NCBI GenBank assembly: GCA_029785685.1
Contig: JAFLZE010000030.1
Coordinates: 1-11,341 of the forward strand
Length of the DNA: 11,341 bases
Reading direction: 5' to 3'
From: Nitrososphaerota archaeon
GTDB lineage: Archaea > Thermoproteota > Nitrososphaeria > Nitrososphaerales > UBA183
Positions 1-4,746 of this stretch are shown here, piece after piece (within the stretch, counting starts at the first letter, position 1; every line of letters begins with the position of its first letter). A program made the translations under genes and the position numbers. The notes under the pieces were generated by a model. That model was not told the origin of the DNA, did no database searches, and was given only the letters and a program-made list of their open reading frames with translations.

Positions 1-824
1 TAGACAGACTGGAGCTGGAATGCGAGAACTTTCGAAGCTGTGACGATGCCGAGACCATTCTCCCCGGCCTGACTCGCCCTGCGACCGTCTGCCTGCCACC
101 CGCCCCTCAGGAGTTCAGCTTGCTTCTCAGGCTCGGCGAAGAAGACCCAGTCCGGCATCTTCTTGTCGGAGGCTCCTCTGCCGAATTGGGAGAAGAAGTC
201 CTCAGCCAAGGTCGAGCCCAGGACGAACCGCAGCCCGTGCTGTCCGTTCTTCGTCGGCTCGCACCCTTCGCCAAAGAACCGGGCAGCAAGCGAAGAACAG
301 TCCTCGGCATACGCCTCGCCCTCTTTCTTCAAGTCGAAGTTTACCCTCCCGCCGCCGTCGCACGAACCCTCAGAGAAGTAGTAGCCTATCAGCCGGAAGA
401 GCTCTGGCGTAGCGTCAAGAGAGAGCCGGCGGGCTGCCTTGGCTCCTCCGTTCGTCGGTACGTCATTCTCATACCTGTCGACGTGGACGACCTTCCTCAC
501 GATGGGGCTTACAAGATAGTCACCGGCCTTGAGGTCCCCGGGCTTGTGGAAGGACAGAGGGGCCGTTGCCCCGAGGAGGCGCCTGCCTTTACGGTCCAAA
601 GCGAGCCTTGGGACTGCCACTATGGGGTGGTCTGCGGTGCAGCGGAGCGGCTCGGGCTTGCCGGATGCGTGGATTCCATAGTATCTGCCTGTGTAGGTCA
701 TGTCCCAGACCTTCGTGACGGGTTTGTATTCCCCGGAATGGGTGAGCACCAAGTCGCCGATCGCCAGCCGGCTTATCTGCTTCAGGCCAGGGTTGGTGAC
801 GACGTCAGTGTCGGGCTCTATGCA
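1..824 (-). mobile_element. Intein 2 inside NuoI with LAGLIDADG homing endonuclease (partial)
   Basis: This intein begins at Cys1 (codon 824-822), after the extein residues CVFCGL and before the third cysteine of the same 4Fe-4S motif. Block A runs from CIEPDTDVVTNPG to IGDLVLTHSG. Block B is T63-A-D-H66, at the same residue numbers as in intein 1. A dodecapeptide-type (LAGLIDADG) endonuclease domain follows: first motif LFRLIGYYFSEGS (residues 142-154, bases 401-363) and second motif LLRGGWQADG (residues 238-247, bases 113-84). In the first motif the usual acidic residue is Glu; in the second it is Asp, so the active site looks intact. At least 274 codons lie here; its C-terminal splicing half and the C-extein are beyond position 1. 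Likely a homing-competent selfish element, though activity cannot be judged from a partial sequence. Confidence 0.9.
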
Positions 825-1679
825 GAGGCCGCAGAACACGCAATTGTGTACGCTCTGGTTTGCTGCGACGTAACTGTTGTCGGCTTCCACCTCCAGATTC
901 TGTACGAGATAATCCTCAACCTCCGCAGTCTCGATGCTGACCACCTCCGAGACGGCCATACCAGACGTTTCCAGCTGCATTCCAGGTGAAGTTCCGCGTG
1001 AAGCAGGTTCAGCTAATGGCTCCTTGGAGTAGAGACTTGCGTGCGGCCCCAGCCGCATAAGAACGGTGTCCGAGATGAGAGGTCGAGTGAGGAATGCGCC
1101 CCTCTCAACTTCGTTCGCGAAAGACCACGTAGTCTCACCGTGTCTGAAGACCAGAATCGGGTGGTCTTCCGTGGTGGTGAGAGGCTCGGGATTCCCTGTC
1201 GTCCTGAACGTGTAGAGGGTCCCGGTGTACGACCTGCTGAACAACTTTGTCACTCTCCTGAACTTGCCAGTGTGGGTGAGGACCTTGTCGCCCACCCTGA
1301 TTTCTGACAAAGGCCTGATCCCGTCCATGGTCGTAATCGGCGTGGAAGGAGGGAGGCACCTGCCGTAGTCCACGGCCGGCCAGATCTCCTTCTTGTTCTG
1401 GGGCTTCCCCTTCTCGACCTTCTGCATCTCTATGGCCACCGCCACCCCGTCGCAGGCTATGGCGCAGAGCTGGCACCCGGTGCACTTCTCGAACCTGAGT
1501 ACGTGTCTCCCCTTGAACCCGGGGAGCCCGACCCCCTGGCGGGCGTCATACCTGTAACCGGGGCCCTCAAGGTCCTGCTTCTGCTCAGGGTAGCGGAGGG
1601 TCATCCGAGGGCGGAAGAAGTGCCTGATTCCAGACCAGGTCGCCACCAGCACTCCTTTGACGTAGCCCCAGGTCCCCAC
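1..1679 (-). CDS. nuoI: Complex I subunit I (NuoI), two-intein precursor, 3' end outside window
   Basis: NuoI is the 8Fe ferredoxin-like subunit that passes electrons through two 4Fe-4S clusters in the peripheral arm of respiratory complex I. The GTG start at 1679 shares its first base with the last base of the nuoH stop codon. The N-extein is 107 codons (1679-1359) and has the family's HFFRPRMTLRYPEQ segment and first cluster motif CTGCQLCAIAC (C66, C69, C72, C76). The fourth cysteine is followed by Asp rather than the common Pro. The second motif starts at DYGR and is cut by an intein (1358-843), then reads CVFCGL (842-825), then is cut by a second intein from 824 leftwards. The frame stays open without a stop to position 1, so the end of intein 2 and the C-extein lie outside. 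I see no frameshift. Functional NuoI would require both inteins to splice out. Very confident of nuoI and of both inteins. Confidence 0.93.
   Translation of the reverse strand, partial: MGTWGYVKGVLVATWSGIRHFFRPRMTLRYPEQKQDLEGPGYRYDARQGVGLPGFKGRHVLRFEKCTGCQLCAIACDGVAVAIEMQKVEKGKPQNKKEIWPAVDYGRCLPPSTPITTMDGIRPLSEIRVGDKVLTHTGKFRRVTKLFSRSYTGTLYTFRTTGNPEPLTTTEDHPILVFRHGETTWSFANEVERGAFLTRPLISDTVLMRLGPHASLYSKEPLAEPASRGTSPGMQLETSGMAVSEVVSIETAEVEDYLVQNLEVEADNSYVAANQSVHNCVFCGLCIEPDTDVVTNPGLKQISRLAIGDLVLTHSGEYKPVTKVWDMTYTGRYYGIHASGKPEPLRCTADHPIVAVPRLALDRKGRRLLGATAPLSFHKPGDLKAGDYLVSPIVRKVVHVDRYENDVPTNGGAKAARRLSLDATPELFRLIGYYFSEGSCDGGGRVNFDLKKEGEAYAEDCSSLAARFFGEGCEPTKNGQHGLRFVLGSTLAEDFFSQFGRGASDKKMPDWVFFAEPEKQAELLRGGWQADGRRASQAGENGLGIVTASKVLAFQLQSV
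843..1358 (-). other. Mini-intein 1 inside NuoI (172 aa, no endonuclease)
   Basis: This protein-splicing element sits between DYGR and the first cysteine of the second 4Fe-4S motif. Residue 1 is Cys (codon 1358-1356). Block A runs from CLPPSTPITTMDG through VGDKVLTHTG. Block B has the T-x-x-H signature as T63-E-D-H66. The C-terminal blocks are DYLVQNLEVEADNSYVAAN followed by SVHN, with the canonical His-Asn at 171-172 and Cys as the +1 extein residue. No LAGLIDADG or other endonuclease motif is seen. The two splicing halves are joined by about 30 low-complexity residues (rich in S, P, E, G), as expected of a mini-intein that lost its endonuclease. All canonical catalytic residues are present, so it is predicted to splice. 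Confidence 0.93.
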
Positions 1680-2848
1680 TAGTGGACTACCCCCAGAGAA
1701 ACAAGGACCATAGTCAGGAAGATGTTGGCGAACGAGATCGCGAGGAGCTTCACCCAGCCCGCCCTGAGAAGCATGTCGATCCTTAGCCTGGGCATGATGC
1801 TTCGCGGGAGCATGAGGAAGACGTCCACGATGGTGACCTTCACCAGGAACCATACCACAGGCGGGACTGGGGCGGGCCCGAGCCAGCCGCCCAGGAAGAA
1901 GGTAGTGAAGAGCCCGGCCATGACGTACATCCTGGTGAAGTTCGCCAGCTGGAAGCTTCCGAAGAGCATGCTCGTATACTCTGTCTGCCACCCGGCCACG
2001 AGCTCGCTGTCAGCCTCGGGGAGGTCGAAGGGGATCCGCTCGAGCTCAGCCAGGGCTCCGATGTAGAAGACCACCGCGGCCAGGAACTCAGGGATGATGT
2101 ACCAGATCCCCGCCTGGGCGTTGACGATGTCCATGAGGTTCAGAGAGCCCGCCAGGACCACCACCCCGACCAGGGAGAGGATCATGGGTATCTCGTAGGC
2201 CACCAGTTGGTGGAGCGCCCTCAGCCCCCCCAGGAACGGGAACTTGCTGTTGCTGGCCCACCCGGCGACGAGGACGACCAGGGGGGTGAAGCCCAGGATG
2301 GCGAAGACCAGGATCGCGCCGACCGAGGGGTTGGCGATGAAGACGGTGGGGGAGAGCGGGAGCAGGGCCACAAGGGCTCCTGCCACAGCCATGAGGGCGA
2401 AGGGGACGGCCACAAAGGTGGCCGTGTCCACCCCGTCGGGGATTACCATCTCCTTGAACGCGAGCTTGAGGAAGTCAGCCACGTTCTGGAGTATGCCTTC
2501 GACCTTCCCGGCGTACATCGGACCCGTCCTGAGCTGGATCTTCGCAGTCATCTTCCTCTCGACCCAGCCCATCAATATGGTCCCATAGATGGCCACGAAC
2601 GAGAAACCCGGGAATATTGCGAGAGCGAAGAGGGTCTTGATCGGCTCGGTGGAGAGGAGGCGGAGGACGAAGGCCAAGACAAGGCCCGGGTTGCTGGCTA
2701 TATGGACGAAGTCGACCGGAAGGTGCAGGTAGGTGCCGATGACATAGTAGATTGGGAGGCCGACCACCACCAGGACAAGCAAAAGGAACAGGATTACGAT
2801 GACTATCCGCTTGGCGAAGTCTGCGAAGGTCACGATAGGCTTCGACAT
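1679..2848 (-). CDS. nuoH: Complex I subunit H (NuoH), membrane quinone-site subunit
   Basis: NuoH joins the membrane arm of complex I to the peripheral arm and forms much of the quinone cavity. The 389-residue protein has a hydrophobic N-terminal helix (residues about 14-37) and further membrane helices throughout. Family signatures are WVERKMTAKIQLRTGP (95-110), the ADFLKLAFKEMVIP segment (124-137), and PFDLPEADSELVAGW (273-287) followed by a TEY turn, the acidic quinone-site loop. The ATG at 2848 lies about 36 nt from a TATA box. It overlaps nuoI by one base, so the two are surely co-transcribed. The gene upstream is aIF1, not nuoD, so nuoH begins a separate transcription unit in this genome. 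Archaeal complexes of this type usually lack the NADH-dehydrogenase module; which electron donor is used cannot be told from this window. Confidence 0.95.
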   Translation of the reverse strand: MSKPIVTFADFAKRIVIVILFLLLVLVVVGLPIYYVIGTYLHLPVDFVHIASNPGLVLAFVLRLLSTEPIKTLFALAIFPGFSFVAIYGTILMGWVERKMTAKIQLRTGPMYAGKVEGILQNVADFLKLAFKEMVIPDGVDTATFVAVPFALMAVAGALVALLPLSPTVFIANPSVGAILVFAILGFTPLVVLVAGWASNSKFPFLGGLRALHQLVAYEIPMILSLVGVVVLAGSLNLMDIVNAQAGIWYIIPEFLAAVVFYIGALAELERIPFDLPEADSELVAGWQTEYTSMLFGSFQLANFTRMYVMAGLFTTFFLGGWLGPAPVPPVVWFLVKVTIVDVFLMLPRSIMPRLRIDMLLRAGWVKLLAISFANIFLTMVLVSLGVVH

Positions 2849-2879
2849 AGGACTTCTCGTGCTCGCGGCCCGCTTTACC

Positions 2880-2889
2880 CTTTAAAAGT
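2880..2889 (-). promoter_or_regulatory. TATA box of the nuoH-nuoI transcript
   Basis: On the minus strand the sequence reads ACTTTTAAAG, centred about 36 nt before the nuoH ATG, in the 65-bp gap between aIF1 and nuoH. Spacing predicts a leader of roughly 10 nt. It indicates that nuoH can be transcribed independently of aIF1. Confidence 0.5.
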
Positions 2890-2913
2890 TTGAACAGTGA
2901 GACCGGACAGAAT

Positions 2914-3210
2914 TCAGATTATCTCTATGGAGCCCTCGGAGAACCCGTTCTCCTTGAGCATCTTCGCGGCGCTCTCCCTGTGGTCTCCCTGAAGTATCAT
3001 TATCCCGTCCTTCACCGTCCCGCCGGTCGCCAGCGCCCTCTTCATCTTGGAGTTCAGCTCGTGAAGGTCCTTGTCGCTCATGGTAATCCCTTCTATCACG
3101 GTGGTGGGCTTGCCGAAGCGCCTCATCTCCATCCGTATCTTCACGCGCGCCTCTTCGCGGTCGAGTTCGGCCAGAATGTCCTCGAATCCCTCGTCTTGGT
3201 CCTTGCTCAC
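2914..3210 (-). CDS. Translation initiation factor aIF1 (SUI1/eIF1 family)
   Basis: The factor binds the small ribosomal subunit near the P site and helps select the start codon. The 98-residue protein has the usual length of archaeal aIF1: a charged N-terminal tail (1-22), then the SUI1 fold with RRFGKPTTVIEGI (30-42) and the conserved ATGGTVKDGIMILQGDH stretch (61-77), ending in a hydrophobic strand. Start is GTG at 3210; no in-frame ATG gives a full N-terminus, and a TATA box lies about 33 nt upstream. It precedes nuoH on the same strand, but with a separate promoter between them. Nothing unusual is seen in the domain. Confidence 0.93.
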   Translation of the reverse strand: MSKDQDEGFEDILAELDREEARVKIRMEMRRFGKPTTVIEGITMSDKDLHELNSKMKRALATGGTVKDGIMILQGDHRESAAKMLKENGFSEGSIEII

Positions 3211-3237
3211 TGTTACTGGGTTTTAGACTATCCCGGG

Positions 3238-3247
3238 GGTTATTTAG
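3238..3247 (-). promoter_or_regulatory. TATA box of aIF1
   Basis: Minus-strand CTAAATAACC is centred about 33 nt before the GTG start, implying a leader of under 10 nt. It shares an 83-bp gap with the divergent tRNA promoter. Confidence 0.5.
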
Positions 3248-3260
3248 GTTTGGCCGCGGC

Positions 3261-3268
3261 GCTTAAAG
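3261..3268 (+). promoter_or_regulatory. TATA box of the CAU tRNA gene
   Basis: GCTTAAAG is centred about 29 nt before the first tRNA base, standard spacing for an archaeal tRNA promoter. It diverges from the aIF1 promoter about 20 bp away. Confidence 0.5.
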
Positions 3269-3308
3269 GTGGCAGCCAAGGAGCCGCGAAAGTGGGCCCG
3301 TAGCTCAG

Positions 3309-3326
3309 AGCATCCTGCGAGAAGTT
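3309..3326 (+). other. Putative D-loop intron of the CAU tRNA
   Basis: Eighteen bases lie between the D-loop bases AG (3307-3308) and CGGTTA (3327-3332). Without them the D-loop would be AGCGGTTA, a normal 8-nt loop. Boundaries may shift by a base or two; I could not draw a strict bulge-helix-bulge. Confidence 0.6.
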
Positions 3327-3348
3327 CGGTTAGAGCGACCGGCTCATA

Positions 3349-3364
3349 GGAGCCGCTCGGAGAG
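3349..3364 (+). other. Putative anticodon-loop intron of the CAU tRNA
   Basis: Sixteen extra bases follow A37 (3348) and precede A38 (3365), the canonical archaeal intron position 37/38. Excision yields a normal 7-nt loop CTCATAA. Confidence 0.75.
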
Positions 3365-3413
3365 ACCGGTCGGTCGCCAGTTCAAATCCGGCCGGGCCCA
3401 CATCTCTCCTCTC

Positions 3414-3713
3414 CTATTCGTTGAGGAACCTCTTGATTGAGAAGCCGAAATTCAGGACCATGAGCCAGAAGCCCAGGAGCAGCAGGATGAGGGAGTAGGA
3501 GTCATAGAGGCCCAGATACGCCAAGGCGAGGCCGATGATGGTCGCCAGAAGGAAGTTCGCGCACCCCCAGGCGACGTTGACCTTCGGCGGCGAGCGCTGT
3601 CCGAAAGGGCTGCGGAAGAGCTTGCCCGCCCTGCCGAAGACGAAGTGCGGCACCCCGTTGGCCAGGAGGAAGCCCATTATGAAATACCATGCGTCGTACA
3701 GGTTGAGGGGCAA
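3414..3713 (-). CDS. Small conserved membrane protein, three helices, unknown function
   Basis: A 99-residue protein with about three membrane segments: residues about 7-20, 47-68 and 72-94. The first part contains NGVPHFVFGRAGKLF, then SPFGQRSPPKVNVAWGCANF. This pattern (NG-PHF--G, PFG, VN--WG--NF) resembles a family of small uncharacterised bacterial membrane proteins I recall, but I cannot name it and assign no function. The start is TTG at 3713, which a TATA-like GTTAAC about 29 nt upstream supports, with near-leaderless spacing. It is convergent with the CAU tRNA, ending 13 bp after it, and lies 44 bp downstream of the NTF2-like gene on the same strand. Confidence 0.75.
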   Translation of the reverse strand: MPLNLYDAWYFIMGFLLANGVPHFVFGRAGKLFRSPFGQRSPPKVNVAWGCANFLLATIIGLALAYLGLYDSYSLILLLLGFWLMVLNFGFSIKRFLNE

Positions 3714-3737
3714 CCGATGTCCAGGGCGGAAGGTTGG

Positions 3738-3747
3738 TAGTTAACCG
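3738..3747 (-). promoter_or_regulatory. TATA-like element of the small membrane protein gene
   Basis: Minus-strand CGGTTAACTA, centred about 29 nt before the TTG start. It fits the spacing of the other promoters here, but the match is moderate. Confidence 0.35.
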
Positions 3748-3757
3748 TTGGGCAGGG

Positions 3758-4210
3758 CTACTTCTTGGCCGAGCCCTGTGCGACCCAGTCGGGATACCGG
3801 CTAAGGTGCTCGTGTGCTATTCTCCATCCTCTGGGCGTTCTCACCACCACCATCGTCACCCTGGCCCTGCCGCTGACAGGGGACCCTTCGAACGAGTAGT
3901 CGTTGACGAACATCCCTCCGTAGGTGAGATAGAAGGTGGCCACAGCTGCACCCCCGAAGAAGTCGATCCTGAGGTCCTCTATGGCGTAGCGATAGTCTGA
4001 GATGTTGGCGAAGGCGGCCTGCTCGTAGACGAAGGCTTCGTCAGAGTTCTGGCGGGTGTAGGGGGGGTTCTCGTCGAACTTCGTGAACGAGTCCCTGGAG
4101 GAGTGGAAGTCTGCGAGGGCGGTGAGGTCCTTGTTCTGCCCGGCCTCGTAGAAGGCGCGGATGATCCCCTCGACGTCGTCCCTGTCCCGACTGGAATCCT
4201 GCGGCCCCAT
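3758..4210 (-). CDS. NTF2/SnoaL-like fold protein
   Basis: A 150-residue soluble protein of the cystatin-like alpha/beta cone fold (SnoaL_3/DUF4440-like). The N-terminal helices are DDVEGIIRAFYEAGQNKDL and LADFHSS. A central segment contains FTKFDENPPY, and strands follow: AIEDLRIDFFGGAAVATFYLTY, RARVTMVVVRTPRGWRIAHEHLS. The terminal GW-I-HEH-S motif is typical of this group of small-ligand binders and enzymes. No catalytic set can be assigned, so the activity is unknown. The start is ATG at 4210, with a TATA box about 27 nt upstream implying a leaderless mRNA. It lies divergent from tRNA-Asn and 44 bp ahead of the small membrane protein gene. Confidence 0.8.
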   Translation of the reverse strand: MGPQDSSRDRDDVEGIIRAFYEAGQNKDLTALADFHSSRDSFTKFDENPPYTRQNSDEAFVYEQAAFANISDYRYAIEDLRIDFFGGAAVATFYLTYGGMFVNDYSFEGSPVSGRARVTMVVVRTPRGWRIAHEHLSRYPDWVAQGSAKK

Positions 4211-4232
4211 CCCATCCGTGGCCCGAATGAGG

Positions 4233-4242
4233 TGGTAAACAA
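4233..4242 (-). promoter_or_regulatory. TATA box of the NTF2-like gene
   Basis: Minus-strand GTTGTTTACC, centred about 27 nt before the ATG at 4210, leaving no room for a leader. Confidence 0.45.
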
Positions 4243-4277
4243 CGTTTTTCAGCCGATGTTCTTGCCCGTCGAAACGC

Positions 4278-4373
4278 GGCGACGTAGCTCAGAGGCCGTG
4301 AAACGGCCGGGGAGCGTGGTAGAGCAATTGGCTGTTAACCAATTGGCCGTCGGTTCGAGTCCGACCGTCGCCG
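4278..4373 (+). tRNA. tRNA-Asn(GUU) with a D-loop intron
   Basis: Acceptor GGCGACG (4278-4284) pairs with CGTCGCC (4366-4372); discriminator G at 4373, normal for Asn; CCA is not encoded. D-stem GCTC (4287-4290) pairs with GAGC (4322-4325). Anticodon stem ATTGG/CCAAT encloses CTGTTAA, anticodon GTT at 4334-4336, with no intron there. T-arm GTCGG/TTCGAGT/CCGAC is perfect. About 22 extra bases (4293-4314) sit in the D-loop; removing them gives a 74-nt tRNA with loop AGCGTGGTA. The 3' end of this gene is the start of an imperfect direct repeat that recurs at 8321, as at an integration site. No convincing TATA box was found at the expected place. Confidence 0.92.
4293..4314 (+). other. Putative D-loop intron of tRNA-Asn
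   Basis: The insertion follows D-loop bases AG (4291-4292) and precedes CGTGGTA. It contains a perfect hairpin GGCCGT-GAA-ACGGCC (4294-4308). The D-stem strand GCTC (4287-4290) can alternatively pair with GAGC at 4312-4315, with 3-nt loops AGA and GGG on either side, which could present the splice sites. Same position as the D-loop insertion in the CAU tRNA. Confidence 0.65.
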
Positions 4374-4405
4374 TTCGCGATTACCTTAGAATGAACTCCG
4401 TTTGA
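4362..4405 (+). repeat. att-like direct repeat, left copy (tRNA-Asn 3' end)
   Basis: A 44-bp stretch from the T-stem of tRNA-Asn into its downstream flank matches 8321-8364 in the same orientation with 5 mismatches. Copies are 3,959 bp apart. The position at a tRNA 3' end is the classic target of archaeal tyrosine integrases. Confidence 0.7.
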
Positions 4406-4433
4406 TAATCGGGGGCTGATTCCATCGGATTGA

Positions 4434-4542
4434 CTGGCCTCGGAAGGACTAGCCCGACAGAATGAGCATGCTGTAGAGCTCGGAGTGAGCCCCAGCTCGG
4501 TGTATCGTTCGAGTCAGACCGACCTCAGCTCTAATAGGCCAG
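4434..4542 (+). ncRNA. Candidate structured RNA between tRNA-Asn and the YcaQ-like gene
   Basis: In the 373-bp gap 4374-4746 I see no coding gene. Part of it folds by eye into a branched structure. The closing stem is CTGGCCT (4434-4440) with AGGCCAG (4536-4542). Inside are ACAG/CTGT (4457-4460/4471-4474), TAGAGCT/AGCTCTA (4474-4480/4527-4533), GAGC/GCTC around CCCA, and TCGGT/ACCGA around a T-loop-like GTTCGAGTC. T4474 is claimed by two stems. The elements resemble tRNA pieces, so it could be a decayed tRNA or a novel RNA. No known family is recognised and strand is not proven. Confidence 0.3.
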
Positions 4543-4717
4543 TTGTGCGGCCTGTTTGATGATATAAGCTTGATTCTGGCTAATTAGGCTCGGGTGACTG
4601 GAACCGAATCAAGGGGATTCGTGCGATCTGTTCCGAGAGCCTCTCGGCTATCTTGATTGTGAGAGGGTGTGGAAGGCGATCCCGAGTCCCTCGCCCTCTT
4701 GGGGGGTGGGAGTTAGT

Positions 4718-4727
4718 CGATATACCA
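4718..4727 (+). promoter_or_regulatory. TATA box of the YcaQ-like gene
   Basis: TCGATATACC is centred about 24-25 nt before the GTG at 4747, so the transcript would begin almost at the start codon (leaderless). Confidence 0.5.
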
Positions 4728-4746
4728 AAACAGACTATCCCCAAGC

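Larger units (their letters stand above)
3294..3400 (+). tRNA. tRNA with CAU anticodon (elongator Met or Ile2), two introns
   Basis: Acceptor stem GGGCCCG (3294-3300) pairs perfectly with CGGGCCC (3393-3399); discriminator A at 3400; no CCA is encoded. The D-stem is GCTC (3303-3306) with GAGC (3333-3336). The D-loop has about 18 extra bases (3309-3326). Anticodon stem ACCGG (3338-3342) pairs with CCGGT (3366-3370); anticodon CAT is 3345-3347, and 16 extra bases (3349-3364) sit at the canonical 37/38 position. Removing both insertions leaves exactly 73 nt. The T-arm GCCAG/TTCAAAT/CCGGC has one A-C mismatch (52-62). It is not the initiator, whose acceptor stem differs. Elongator Met and Ile2 (with modified C34) cannot be separated by the anticodon alone; the GGGCCCG stem resembles many archaeal Ile tRNAs (recollection). 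Confidence 0.88.

Noticed and set aside
120..1485. Long open frames on the plus strand (120-989, 1041-1307) and a third-frame minus one (1135-1485)
   Set aside because: They are shadows of the nuoI-intein frame, which is open through the whole stretch and shows intein and ferredoxin motifs; the shadows show no family pattern.
2207..2893. 228-codon plus-strand open frame opposite nuoH
   Set aside because: Rich in Asp, Glu, Gly and His as expected from the antisense of a GC-rich membrane protein gene; nuoH is unambiguous.
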